Part shown: positions 48,721 to 61,312 of the stretch, piece after piece | How the letters are laid out: each line of letters opens with the position of its first letter | Position numbering within the stretch: the stretch's first letter is position 1 | Assembly: GCA_017590115.1 (NCBI GenBank) | Contig: JAGGNK010010225.1 | Span: 8,668,834-8,732,833 of the forward strand | Length of the DNA stretch: 64,000 bases | Direction: 5' to 3' | DNA from: Montifringilla adamsi | Lineage: Eukaryota > Chordata > Aves > Passeriformes > Passeridae | The notes under the pieces: model-generated | What the model saw: only the letters and a program-made list of their open reading frames with translations | What the model was told of the DNA's origin: nothing | Database searches by the model: none | Program-made: the position numbers and the translations under genes

Positions 48721-50562
48721 TCGCTCCCTGTGAGAAGGAACGAGCTTTAAAGCAGGCTTTAGCACTAACTCCTGTTAATCTGTAAATTGCCACGTACGGA
48801 CATAAAACCGGGACAGGCGTGTCACTGCTTTTCGGTCTTTGGCCAAATATTTCGTGTTACGCATTTTGAAGACCGGATGTTAAGGACAAAATGAGAAAGG
48901 CAGATAGGTCATAAAACCAGGCTGATACCTGGGGTGTAGGAAAATACTGCAATAATACAGTGAACACCAAGACTGTCCTGGTAAATTGTTACTTGCAATG
49001 TGTGTGATGTTTCAAATAGTCAAATGGGATTTGCTTGTACCCTACGTGGTCATTTTTTCTGCTTCTTCTGCTATATCTCTTTCCAGTGTTTGCCTCCTTG
49101 TAGTCTGTTATGTCTTAATTTCCCCCTCCATAATCTAGAACTCTCTTGCCCTCATGTCTCTCCAGCAACTCTTGGAACTGTGTCTCATATGATTGGTGAA
49201 ATATGGTGGTGTTAACAACACTGCCAGAATCTGCAGGGACGGGGCAAATAACCTGAAAGAAAGAAAACCCCCTTATTCTGCTGAGATTTAGGAGGCAGGA
49301 AAGATTTTCCTTAACTAATTTTAAATTGTCTTTCCACCCCGATATCTGGATAAATCAAGAGAGCAATTTCTTCAAAGAATGATTACTTCAGATATTCCAG
49401 TAACTGGAAATGGAGTATTTTCTATCCAAAACCAGTGAGCATGAACATGTCTGGTTATGAGTGTGTGTACCTTTGAAATTATCAACCAGCAACTGTAGAT
49501 AATTTTTGTGGTAACAGCAGGTATGAAGTTGTGCAATCTCCGTTGCTACAACACTGAAAGGTAAATTAATAAAGTTAAGTGAAATGTACCATAGATTAAA
49601 AGAAACTCGTATTTCAAGACAGGATGGCCTTTTTCTTGCTACAAGCAAAGAACATAAAAGCCATTAAACTAGAGGGGAAATTACTACATCAAAGGGGAAG
49701 CAAATTTAAATGACACAAAAGTAGCCTTGTTTGCTTTGCAAAAAGTGCAAAGTAAAGACAATGCAATCAAATCTCAGCTCTATGTTACAGAAACTGTAAA
49801 CAGATTCTGCCCTAGTCTAATTTGGCAGACCCCAGATATATCCATTAATAATGATAGAAATATTTAGTATCAAGAATAAACTTTAATTGGTAAACTCTGA
49901 TGTAAACTATTCCTGGGATTTTCATAAGTTTATGCTTCATATAACTCTGATAAAAATCTTCTACTTTACCCTCCCTATAGAACTAAATTTAGTGCCTGCT
50001 TCCATGACAGCTGCACTTTGATGAGAAGTCAGAGCTTCCAAAAGTTTTGAGGAACTCAGAAAAATCACATTTCCTTATGTATTATGATCTTAGAACACTG
50101 CATTTGACATTTACAGTGAGTTGCAAAGGAAAAATACAAAATTGTATACTTTGAATTAAGCATGAGAAAGATCTGAAAGCTTTTCTGGTTTTCATTCTTG
50201 GGGAAGATTCCTTGAAGATTTCCTTGCTTCTAGATTGGTTCAATGTAGTTTTACTGACGCAGTTAGAGTGCTTGTTTTTTGCGGCTGTTTTTTATTTTTA
50301 AATTTTATTTATTTATTTACATATACTAAGAGATTAAAGGGTTTGTTGAAGAAAAAAACAGTCCTCAGTCTATAGCAACATTCCAAAGAAGTGAGTACCT
50401 GCCTAATGCTAAAACTCAGCTAAAACATTTCAATGTGAAATTTGAAATAACATTTGACTCACTGCGGAAGAGGTCATTGTATTCCAAAAACTAATAGATA
50501 TGGGAAGCTCAAGGTAATAGCTGGAATATTAAAGGAACCCAAACCCATTGCTGCTTGATTCT
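48721..50562. other. CHN2 upstream flank, no gene seen
   Basis: CpG density falls away after about 48720 and the sequence becomes AT-rich. No exon, RNA gene or intact repeat was recognised. An AT-rich low-complexity patch (TTTATTTATTTATTT type) lies at about 50290-50320. Confidence 0.5.
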
Positions 50563-50579
50563 AAAAAAAAAAAAAAAAA
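50563..50579. repeat. Poly(A) run, 17 bases
   Basis: A pure A17 tract. No retroposed gene or target-site duplication was recognised immediately upstream, so it is listed as a simple repeat. Confidence 0.9.
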
Positions 50580-52060
50580 TCTCAGAAAATACCTAAAATG
50601 TTTCTCCAAACTTTCAATGTATTGGATTATTTCTGTAGCCTAATTATGCAATCTTATACTTTGGCATGGTGAAACTCCTGTTCAAGCTAGAGCTCACGCA
50701 TATTTTGTTCCCCAATAAACAAAAATGAGTGAACACCATGGAATTACAGCAAATAATAAGTCTTGCAGGCCATGAACTATTGAACCAAACTCAAAAATAA
50801 GTAAAATTATATTTGAAAGTAACTTTCTTTCACTGTGTGTTTTGAATCCTGTTGCTATGCAGGTACATGCATCATTTCATTGTCATGCAAACTCTGGTGG
50901 AAGAATGTACTTTGGTAAAATTGTTAAGGTAAGCAGGGTGAGGACCTGCATTTGGAGAGCCATCACTGCAAAACATAGTGACTTTGACAGCTGGGGACAT
51001 GTCTGTGCAGCTTTTGTGCTCTGGAGTGACCTCTGGAGTGGCCTTGGCTCCCCAGCCAACTGGTATGTACTGGTTTGTGTCCTCACTTCAAAAAAAAGGC
51101 TCTGCAGATGAGAAAGGCCACCTGCCTTCTGCAGGGCCATCACCACCACTGCTCACTTGCAGTGACTTCGTGAAGGCAAATCCTAGCTGACAAATAGTTG
51201 TTACTGTTCCTATGTGATAAAAGCAAGCAGAAAGTTACCCTTCTGTACAGTGGGTTGAAAAACCTGGAAGCAACAAATAAAGGAAAGCAGGCAGAGCTGT
51301 ACTGCTTTCCTTCAAGAAGCCAGATTTTTCCCTATTGGCCAAATGGCTTATTGTATAGCTAGCTATCCACATATTTAATATCCTGGTTTCCTCTCATTCA
51401 ACTTTAGACACAGTAAGTGCCTTCAAAGTGGATGCAAAGACCTCTGCATAGAATTTCTTTAATTTTACTGACTTGGCAGAATGCTTCCTGCTGCAGAAAA
51501 AGAGATTTAAAACACAAGTATAGATGAGAAAAAAAAAGAAGGGTCACTAGATACGGCCTACAGTAACATTAATCTCTGTATCAGCCTGGATTACTTCATC
51601 TGAAAGAAATTAATCCAATGCAGACAATCATATCCATTGCTATCTTTAAGCTGTTGAAGTCTCCATTATACAGGGACATTTCATAATAGCCCTCCTACAA
51701 GAATCTGGCTTGAAATCAGGACATTTTGAGTCTCCTCAGCCCCTCTCCATGCCATATGACAGCCAAGGTTTGTGTTGCCTTCTGGCAGCCAAGCCCCTGT
51801 AGGTGGCTGCAGCACAATCCTCAAGGCCCTTCTGGTTTTGCAGTCACGGCATCAGGGATTGTGTTCCTGGCATCTGCCATAATCCACAATATCTGATGGC
51901 TGGGATATTACAGCAGAGGAGCAGGGGCTGACTGTGTGCTGTAAACTTTCACCTGGCAGGGAGAGCAGCAGTTTGAATCCTGGGTAATGAATTCATTTCA
52001 GCATGAAAAGTGGCAGTTGTTATTTCAGTGTGAGCGTAGATAGCTTGGCAAAAATGTTGG
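50580..52060. other. Upstream flank, no gene seen
   Basis: Mixed composition. A moderately GC-rich segment lies at about 51720-51960 but without CpG enrichment. No exon was recognised. Confidence 0.5.
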
Positions 52061-52130
52061 AATTTAATTAATTATGCAAATAAGAGGAAAGTAAAGATGT
52101 TTGGCCCACTGCTCTGATTACGTAATAGGT
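52061..52130. promoter_or_regulatory. Candidate enhancer: homeodomain, octamer and PAR-bZIP motif cluster
   Basis: TTAATTAATT (52064-52073) runs directly into a perfect octamer ATGCAAAT (52074-52081). A palindromic ATTACGTAAT, containing the PAR-bZIP/NFIL3/C-EBP-like TTACGTAA (52118-52125), follows 35 bases on. The cluster is about 5.4 kb upstream of the CHN2 start codon and lies in sequence without recognisable repeats. The motifs are seen directly; function is inference. Confidence 0.3.
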
Positions 52131-55100
52131 ATAGAAATATAAATGTTCTGTGTAAGACAGCAAGACATATGACACAAAGATTTAGAGTGCAAAGACCTAA
52201 AATGCTAATCCTTCCTTTGATGTTTATATTGCTTAGCTGGAAAGGGAGGAAATGCATTTTTCATTCTTTGATGCTGTGAAAGGGAAAGGCCTTTATAAGC
52301 AACATATAATCCATATTTATATACTATCCACAGTACTTGGAAACTTGATTCAATATAAGCAGAAGCTATAATAAGAAAAATAAACCAAAATATCAATAAA
52401 TAGCAGATGCACACTGTATTTGGGTATGAATAAATTATGTGAGTCATAATGATTGCAACAGCAGGTGGTGGTGTAGTTCAAGACTCTCTGTGATTTCTCG
52501 CTTTTTTCCTCATACTCCAAAGAGGAAGGCTTGAGACCCCTAATGCCTGGTGCAATTTCTAGCTCTGCACCTTCAATTGGTGAATGAACTAGAGGCATCT
52601 ATTGAATTTTATTAGCTCTGCAAAAAAACATACAGCAAATGGGCTGGTCATCATTTGTGAGTGCTAAAGCTGCTGCTATGACTAATTTATGAACATCCAT
52701 CCTACTTGTCCTTTCCTCTTTCTTCCTGTCTCATACATCCTATTTTAATTAAACATCAGATAGGGAGTTTGCTGGGGTAGAGAATTTCCTTGTTATGTTG
52801 ATTTCAAAGTTTTTTATTGTGGAGCTCTAAGCTGTAATTGGAAACTGATAAAGGTTTTGAAATTACCTGTCAACTATGTAACTGCCCCTAGATTTTATTA
52901 TAAAACCATAAATTTTAGAGAATCAGTTCAGGTGAAATTGAACTTCAGTATGTTTTTCTTTTCTTAACAACAATCAGCAAGTTTCAAATATTTTGCCTTA
53001 GAGAACACAATTTGAAAGTCCTGACTATTTGCATTATAGTTCTCTTTTACATCATGATTATGTTCTTACTTTGGAACATGATAGTGTTTCATTTAAATTT
53101 TTCCAGAGGTGGAACACAAAGCTACTAAATATTTAACTATATGTGTAATTTCTTTACTGAATCATAAACACTAATAATTTTGGACAGAGAAATCCTTTGC
53201 TGGTCCAGGCGACTAGTATCAAACAAGTCCTACACATATAGGAAATGAGGACTTTTCTCCATGTTTCTGTACTGCCTCTCTCTGAATAGAATGGATCCTT
53301 ATTTACTGTGAAGGTCATGTTTGTATAAGAGCTATTTTCCAGTTCTCCTTATAATTATTGGAAGCAATTGCACTACCACATAATTTGATGTAGGTGAAGA
53401 GGTGAGAGATACAAGAATAGAAACAATTTTGATGAACTTAACAACAATAATCAGTCTCCTTTTCTGAGTATTCTAATTCTTATGTTCCTATGTATTACCA
53501 AACTCAATGAGAAATATGGGCCTAATGGGCACAAACAGAGATTTTCATATAGAATTGTTTCAAGTACATCACACTTAAAAAGCAACTCCGTGATGTACAA
53601 TGCATAGCTTTTATTAACCTTTGGCCTTTTATCTAGACTGACATGTAAATAAATTCTTTTCCTCATAGTTCAACATCTCTTCTTCCTTCAACCTGAAGTA
53701 AAGCCATCATGTTGAATTCATAGCTTTCCAATTACCATGACAAAGCAGTGATATCAAAGCCTTAGATTTACTCTTTCATTAAGAAGCAAGAAAGAGTGGG
53801 GTTCAGGACAGAGCTACTTTAACTCTCCTGTCACATCTTTTCCATGTATGTGAGTTATATGCAAACCTACGAAGATTTAATTAATGAATTTATTTGCTAT
53901 TTCAGCATTCTCTCTATTTCTTGGTACTGACATATTTTGGCTGATGGATTTGAGAACTGTTCAATACAAAAATGTATTCAGATACGCTACATTCACAAAT
54001 AATGGTAGAACTGTATGTTTTGTTACCTAAGTTGTATGTTATGGACCTTTAGAAATTAAACCAGCAGTTGTCCAAAATATGTTCTACTTCAGCTACAGAA
54101 GTGAAAATTTCAGGTCATCATACTATTGCAAAAACAAAGCTTTGCTCATTTATTTGTCAAAAATAAATTAGCCAAAGTATCTATTTAGAAGTTATTTACT
54201 TCAGATGTTCATGAATTATTTATCTCAATATTTCCCCTGTTTAATTGTGATACCATATTCCCTTAATTAGCTACAAATATCTTAGAGAGGGGCAGCTACT
54301 AGGAGAGAATTCCCATATTAATATGGGTTTTATTTATAAATGTTTACTGCTCCTTTACAAAATATTATCTAAATGTATTGGGTATACTTTGCAATTTACT
54401 AATATAGGCTGGAGGAGCCTCAAACTTGGCTGTTTTACTCTTCAATATGTTCAGATTTGGATGCTCTCTTTTGCATATGTAAACAGAAACCTTACAACCT
54501 ATAATGGGTTTTGCAGTTGGATTCTTTATTCTTCTTTTAGTGACTTGGAGGTCAAATGTAGAGATTTTGGTTGTTTGATTGGACCAACATACCATTCATC
54601 TATGTAACACAATTTCCTGAAGGCCTACTGACATTAACCCTCCTAGATTCCAGATGAATGCATTTCTCTTCTCTTCTCTACAGTTTTGCCTAAGAGGTAA
54701 AATCAATACACAGCTCCATGTTTCTCTCTGAATGCTTGGACTGAAACCTTGCCCATACTGAAGGCAGTAATAGTTTTTCTCACTGACTTCAAAGAGGCCA
54801 GTGTTTCACCCTTCATTTCCCTGCTGGATACTGCTTTTCCCTTTAAGCTACCACATATCATAAAAATTACTGTGCTTTGAAAACTATAATGCACCACAGT
54901 AAAAACTGCAATGCCACAAGGTAGTGTCAATATGTATTTTTATGCTGCAGAGAGAGGAGGAAACAAACCAGGAGAGACAAATGTTCCTTGTCAAAAACTG
55001 AAGCTTTTGTTGCATTTATAAATGAAAATACATCCTTTCATACAATAAAACTCCCTTGCATCTGCTTAGTACCATTCCACCAAGGACAGTCGCAAGGTAA

Positions 55101-55668
55101 CCACAGGTTTACCAACAAATCTCTTCTTACAATTTCTCAGTCACGAAGAAGGTTAGAAATGGGATTTTGAGCTCTAAGGGGTTTGAGAAAAGTGAAAATA
55201 TCCAACATGTTCCGCAGATCTTAGGTATTGAACCATTATCCTGGCAAAACCCAGATTTTCAGTAAGTTCAACTCCATTTTAAGATGTGGCATCATGGATT
55301 ACCTTGCTTCTTTAGTTAACTTTTCCCAATTTAATTTCTCCCTGAGATGCTTTGCTGTAGTTTTAAGCACCCACACCAAATATATATAAGGAAAAGAGGA
55401 TCATGTTTGTCTATCATTCAGAACCAGATAAAGCTATGTTGTATGCAGACTGTAGAGGACTATAGATGAGTAGGGACTGTGAGCAATAGGGATAGAAACT
55501 ATAACAATTTCAGCTATTAGCCCCTTTTCATTTCCTAAGTCAGATCCATTTAAGTATTTGAAAACCCTGAATTTGAAGAGAAGGCCAGGTCTTGGTCCCA
55601 GTGCAGAATTTCTGTATTTCTAATCCTGTTATTTGTGGTCTGTGGTGGAGTGGTGCATATTTGGACTT
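52131..55668. other. Upstream flank, no gene seen
   Basis: AT-rich sequence without recognised exons or classifiable mobile elements. Open frames of up to about 94 codons (54323-54607) occur on overlapping strands and look like chance. Confidence 0.5.
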
Positions 55669-55890
55669 CAAAGATAAAAGCTCAACTGAAGAAACATTCT
55701 GATGAATTGATAGTAAAAAAAAATTTCTATTCCATAAGTAGTTTGCTATAAATATATATATTTATATATGGTCTCTACCTACAAAGATAAAAGCACAACT
55801 GAGAAAACCTTTAAATTAAAAGCTTGTAAAAATATATACCATATATATATATATATAGATAGATAGATAGATAGATAGATAGGTAGATAG
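55669..55890. repeat. Local repeat and AT/GATA microsatellite
   Basis: CAAAGATAAAAG followed by C(T/A)CAACTGA(A)GAAA occurs at 55669 and again at 55792, 123 bases apart. AT-rich repeats fill the interval. After the second copy comes an AT array (about 55841-55857) that passes directly into eight GATA units (about 55858-55890, one unit GGTA). Confidence 0.88.
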
Positions 55891-56118
55891 AATTAAGCAA
55901 AATTTTCCTTCATCTAGACCATAAGTAGAAATTTGCTAAGTAACTATCTAAGCCTGACAGTGGAAAAAGCTGACAAAGTAAATGATGGCAAAATGAAATC
56001 TCCAGTTTAAAACCACCAACAGAGGTAAATAGCCCCACCTGGAAGGGATGAATGTCTCCTGAGAGTCAAGCCAGGAGTCTCTCTGCAATACCTGTCATGG
56101 CTCTTATCTGATTTTGGC
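55891..56118. other. Upstream flank with a repeated 21-mer
   Basis: The segment begins with a 21-base word (AATTAAGCAAAATTTTCCTT plus C, 55891-55911) that recurs exactly at 57283-57303. The remainder is unremarkable. Confidence 0.6.
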
Positions 56119-56137
56119 TTTTTTTTTTTTTTTTTTT
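56119..56137. repeat. Poly(T) run, 19 bases
   Basis: A pure T19 tract. No flanking retroposon was recognised. Confidence 0.9.
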
Positions 56138-59100
56138 CTGGTTGGATTGGTTTGTTTGGGGTTTTCATCCTAAGGAAAAAAGAATGCTTGATTAAGTTAA
56201 TTCTTTGGCTTACTCCATTTGGTGCATAATTAACTGAATATTGAATAGTCATTTTGCATGTTCTATAAAATCAGCTTAAGTGGACAGGAAAACATTCAGA
56301 GTACAAATGAGCTTTTATCAGTGACTGAAGGTCCTATTGTCTGTGATTCAAAAGGAAAGTAAACAGAGATGCCTCTACCCAACCTGTCTTTCATTCCATA
56401 GATGTAATAGGGAAACAAAACCTTGGAAGTCCTGCTCTCATTATTATTCTGACATTTTGAAGCATGCAAAGACATTATGTGAAATGCAAATTTTAGGGAA
56501 TTTTATCAGAGGCAAGTGCTTCAAATGGTATGATTTTAAAATTGCACAGTAAATTAAAGACACAGTCGGATGAAAGCCATGTAAAAGAGTCATAAATAAG
56601 TGTCTGTGTGCAAACAGCATTAACATGTCATAAGCTCAGCTGGGCAGAATGGGGGCTGTAAAAGTGTTGAGGATGATTTGGTTCAGGTTTGCAAGTTCTT
56701 AGCTACAGAGAACATGCAGTGCAGGATTTCATGGCCCAGCTCCCCAGGGAATGCTGTAAAGAGAAAGTTGAATGACATTCAGTTAAAATTCTGCTGTGAA
56801 CACCAATAAAGAGACAACCCTTTCAGGGTCTTCAGAGGTTCCATTTAGCAGTGGTTGGTTTGGACAAGTGCATAAGGATCACTGTGTTCTCATAAAGTTC
56901 AGAAAATTAAGAGAAAGAGTTCTACCATAGAAACAGCAAAGTATTTTCATGTCTTCAGAAGGAAATGCCTCAGAAGAATGAATAATTAGATGGAATGACT
57001 TGCTAAAGACCAAACTCTAATATCACAGTTCATCCTGAAAAGAAAATGGAAGTGACTGACACAAATGTTAAGGATTAAGTCAAAACGTATTCCACCTCAG
57101 GAGTGCCAATGCAAAACCGAGGAAATTTGCCTGTGGTTAATCAAGATTAATCCTCCATACTCACCAAAGTTTGTAGAATTACAGTCAAATGTAGCATAGG
57201 GCAAAGAAGGTTTTTCACCAGCCTTTATTGGCCCTGTTGGCTACCTCTGACAGCACTTTAAACAACCACTTAAAAAAAAAAAAATTAAGCAAAATTTTCC
57301 TTCTTTTACCCCTGCTGGGAAGAGCAGCCAGTAGCAAGAGCAATGGAATTTCAAACAAGCCTGTGCCATGGATCACCCTAGTTGGAAAAAGGCAACAACT
57401 GAGAAGGATGTGCTTGTGTGTTCATGAGACACCATCCATACACAGGTTTGTGAGTGTGTTTGTGTCTGGGTGCGTCTGAGTATGTACCACTGCTCACACA
57501 CACATAGCCTTGGGAAAGCCACAACATTTCATGACTGGCTGGATATGAAGCAAGTTTTCTCTCTACAGTGATATAGAAAAAGAAATAATTTTTGTGGTCA
57601 TTAGAAAGCTGCACATAATTTTCTTAAAACATTTTGCCACATCTGGAGCCCTATTTTCCTCTCCATAGGCTGCTTAACTCTTATTAATATCAATGGGGGT
57701 TATGCACGCATATGGAGAATAAATTAGATTCTTCATTGTTTCCTTCTGATAAAATTAAATGCTCTTTCCACATGTTAAAATTAACTCACATACTGTTGTT
57801 CTCAGGGTATTGGAAATAGAGAGCATTAGTTGCTAGTTGAATCTTGCAATATTTTGCCTCTTAAAAAAAACCAACTTTATACTACTTCTTTTGGAATCAG
57901 AAAGTAGTTGTCAAAAGCTTCAGTTAGAGCTTGAGTTTTGTGACTATTGATTTCATCCTTGGGCTGTATGGAAACCTTTCTCTCTCAGTATGGTGCATTA
58001 TTCAGACTAGATTTGTGATAGCAGTTTCTTCATACCAATAAATGGCTAACCTCTTTTCCATTCAAATTTTTACCAATCAATTCTTATTTACTTTTTTCTT
58101 ATTTACAGACATTGGAAGACAAACGTTTCTGTCACAGCCAGTAGCATGACTGTCTCAATTCATTTTCCTGTGATGCCTGTAAGTGAAAAACACTAAATGA
58201 ATTTTCACTGACGTGAATTTGAGACACAATTTAATACCGTAATTACACAGGGAATCATTATTGTGCCTGATTTAGTATATATAAGATGCTGGGAAGGATT
58301 TTATACTCTTTGAAGTGGTTTTTTTTCAGGGCAAATTATTGTATTTATAGAAGACCTGTTAATATATATCCTTGACATTGCATCCAAGAAATAGCTACAG
58401 AGACTATTCCATAGACCTTTCACCATTTTTAGAACATGGAATATTGGTCATTAACATTCAACTCAGTCGCAAACGCCATTCCCTGAGGGATGATGACATC
58501 AAATAAATTGGACCAGTTTCTAAGAAGCTGCATCCCCTATGGATCTCTCACTAGCAGAGAATGATTAAGCTTTATAACTCCCTAGGACAGCAGTGGAGAT
58601 GCAGCTGCAAATGGAAGAGGAATAGAATAGTGTGTCAGTAATGCCTGCCTAACTGTCCCAGAAGCGGTGTGAGGTGAGGGAATATGTGCAACTTGAGAAA
58701 CTGAGGGATCCTGTAGTATTGTGAATCTCTTGTTGTAGATACACTCTTGGAAAATAATTTGACAGAACTTCACTGAATAAAACTTGTCTGAACTCAGCTT
58801 AAAGCCTAAAAGTTAAGAAAAGTGAAGAAGTCAAAAGAGCTCATACCAATGCCATCGATGGAGTCAAGGAACAGGATTCATTGAAGGTACTTGATTCAGC
58901 AATTAAGCCAGTATTAACAGATAAAAACTGATGATCAAATTAGCAGAGAAGAAATTGCATAAGAAATAGATTTATCAAAATCTAGAATCAGCATTATTTT
59001 TCAGTATGATTTATTTTAGTGTTTAGTAATGTGGACAGTAGTTTTTCACTGCAATTCATGAACCATTTATGCTTTGATTTTTTTTCTGAGAACTATAGTT

Positions 59101-59400
59101 AGCTCTCCCAAACTATGGGATTTTGCTTTCTATAAGCTCACTATGCCACAGAAGATCTTTATGACCTTGAAACAAGATGCAATCTTTCAATGTTTAGTTG
59201 CACTTACTTTTCAGACTTTGTCTTGGTTTTTCTTTCTAATTGTAAGAATATACCTAAAAATATTGTGGAAAGTGAAAACTACAGTCTGATATTTATTTTT
59301 ACTCCTTGATTTGATTTCTGAATGTCTTTCAGGCTTAACTGGGGTTTGACATACCTTCTAGGTCCTTGGGTGCTCTAGTTTGTGAAATTGTGACTCAAGA
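56138..59400. other. Upstream flank, no gene seen
   Basis: AT-rich sequence. It contains the second copy of the 21-mer (57283-57303) after an A-run, and a degenerate GT-rich stretch at about 57415-57485. No exon was recognised. Confidence 0.5.
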
Positions 59401-59520
59401 AGGCTTGGTATGAACAATTTGAGTCCCCCTCTAGTGAGTAGGATCCACAACATGAGGACACCTAAATTGAGGCATCTAGAGGTCTCAGTGACTTAGGTTC
59501 CATTATAGTAAGCCAGGATT
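59401..59520. repeat. Possible ancient amniote repeat remnant
   Basis: The stretch carries ACACCTAAATTGAGGCATCT, AGAGGTCTCAGTGACTTAGG and TTCCATTATAGTAAG in an order that recalls the 'GGCACCTAAAT...GTGACTTAGGCACCTAAGTCCCATT' words of old reptile and bird interspersed repeats. The match is from memory and the family is not named. Confidence 0.35.
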
Positions 59521-60599
59521 TTTTCAGTGTCACCTGCAGATCCCAAAGAGCCATTCAGCTGCCATTCGGGTAGTAGGTTTCTGTTTTAGGGAGAGAAGAT
59601 GATTTTGCTCTGCTGCAACTGAATCCCATCAGCAGATGAAGCCAGAACTTCAGAAAAATTGGATGTTCTTCTAAATCTTCCATCTTATTAAGCTCAAACT
59701 ACAAAGATCAGAGAATAAGATCTGATTTACAAGTTTTAGTCCACTTGATTAGAATGAGGGGTTTGTTTTACTTGGCCAATCTCTTTACTTCATTTTGTTT
59801 GAGGCAGTTGCCCTGTGATGGCCTCAGTAATCACACAGGGAAGATATGTTACATACAGTCTTATGTTGTCTATTTGAGCCTTTTTTATGCTTGAGAATAA
59901 TCTTAACCTATTTAAATTGGGGTTTTTTAGGAGTATGTGCCATGTACAGTGAAACAGGAGCCTGCAGTGGCTGAGACATTTGGAGCTGAGGAAACCAAAC
60001 AGTCTGGGCCAGTTCAATGCTATTGAAATAGAAAATGTTACGGACTTTCTCAGATGCTCTCTAGATTTTCTGAAGCTCTCTGAGTCAAAAAGTTCCTAGG
60101 CCTGGGTATGTGTGGTGAGACAAGGTACTTCCTTCTCTCCATGTCAATTATCGTCACACTGTCACAGGAGTCCCATCTCCCTGCTGCTTTTCTTCACACC
60201 CTTGTAATGGAAGAATGAATTAGGGAATCTTAAGCTTCCCTTAAAAAAAAAAAATCCTAGCATTTTTAACATCTGAAATAAAATAGAAGCCAAACAAATC
60301 TCTCCAACCAAAGTTATGGTTGAATAAGCTTTTCAAATAAATCCCAGAATGCAAATCTATTACAAACCCAAGGGGAGCACATTGCCTCTTAGTCTGTCCT
60401 GACAAAAAACATTGTGCAATTTCACCATCAAGACATAAAGATATAAAGATATATTGGAAGCAGTCTGGAAGCCAACACACCAGTTAAATTGTTGCTGGCA
60501 TGGAATCCCTCCATTAGGGTCACTGTCTCAAAATATATTTCAGAAAGAAATCCTGGTACTTTGTAGAAAGTAAGTAGTTCTAAAGTAACAGTGGACTGT
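59521..60599. other. Upstream flank, no gene seen
   Basis: AT-rich sequence with an A12 run at about 60243-60254. No exon or intact repeat was recognised. It ends with the left target-site copy of the LTR. Confidence 0.5.
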
Positions 60600-60983
60600 T
60601 GTAGCCATGATATTTTCTGAAAAATCCTTTTGCTAGGATTTTTCCCTCCTGAGGAGCTGGGAGCTCCAGGAAAGGAATGTAAACAATAACTATCTGCTGC
60701 TGTGGAATGCAACAGGTGCATCTTCCATTGGTCCATGTGGATTGTTTTCAAAGGATGACCAATCACAGCCACCTGTGTCGAGGCTGTGAGCAGTCACAAG
60801 ATTTTGTTATTCATTCTATTCTATTATTGTTCTTTGTAGCCTTCTGATGATCTTTTCTCTCTATTCTTTTAGTATAGTTTTACTAAATGTAGTATTTTAA
60901 TATAATATATATCATAATATAATAAACCAGCATTCTGAAATGAAGTCAAGCCTCGTGTCTCCACACATGGGGAGTTCCCAACA
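60600..60983 (+). mobile_element. Solo LTR of an endogenous retrovirus, passerine TguLTR5-like
   Basis: The 384-base element starts TGTAGCC and ends CCAACA (TG...CA). It is flanked by 6-base target-site copies GACTGT (60594-60599) and GGCTGT (60984-60989), which match at five of six positions. U3 has CCAAT motifs in both directions (near 60725-60731 and 60759-60765) and an AATAAA polyadenylation signal lies at 60921-60926, which sets the plus orientation. Passages such as CTGCTGTGGAATGCAACAGG and TTCTTTTAGTATAGTTTTAC are, as I recall, typical of songbird TguLTR5-type LTRs. No primer-binding site, polypurine tract or viral gene adjoins it, so it is a solo LTR left by recombination. Confidence 0.82.
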
Positions 60984-60989
60984 GGCTGT

Positions 60990-61278
60990 TTCTTCTTAAA
61001 GAGCCTCCACTGTCCAGAATGACTTCTCAAGCAAAGAAAAGTGGGTGCAAGCTCAAAATAGAGATTGAGAGCTTTGCACAGGAGTCAAAAGCTGATCTAT
61101 GCTCTAGAAGCACACAACTGTATTGGCATCTTGAAACCATATTGATTTAATTACTGCTTAGCTATTTTCTCTGGAAGTCTCACTATCATATTGGATATGT
61201 TTCACAAGCTGATAACAAATACCACACATGTAGCTCCAACCCCTACAAGCAGCAGTCAATGCACTTTTAAATGAAGAC
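60990..61278. other. Upstream flank, no gene seen
   Basis: Host flank after the LTR. No retroviral coding remnant and no exon were recognised. Confidence 0.55.
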
Positions 61279-61309
<31 letters not shown>

Positions 61310-61312
61310 AAA
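61279..61312. repeat. T24-A10 palindromic homopolymer junction
   Basis: Twenty-four T are followed directly by ten A. The junction can pair on itself and is prone to sequencing and replication slippage, so the lengths may be inaccurate. Confidence 0.9.

Noticed and set aside
57415..57485. A (GT)n microsatellite
   Set aside because: It is GT-rich but interrupted so often that no array of more than three or four pure units remains.
60984..61278. A full provirus downstream of the LTR
   Set aside because: No primer-binding site directly follows the LTR and no retroviral coding text is seen. The target-site copies on both sides indicate a solo LTR.
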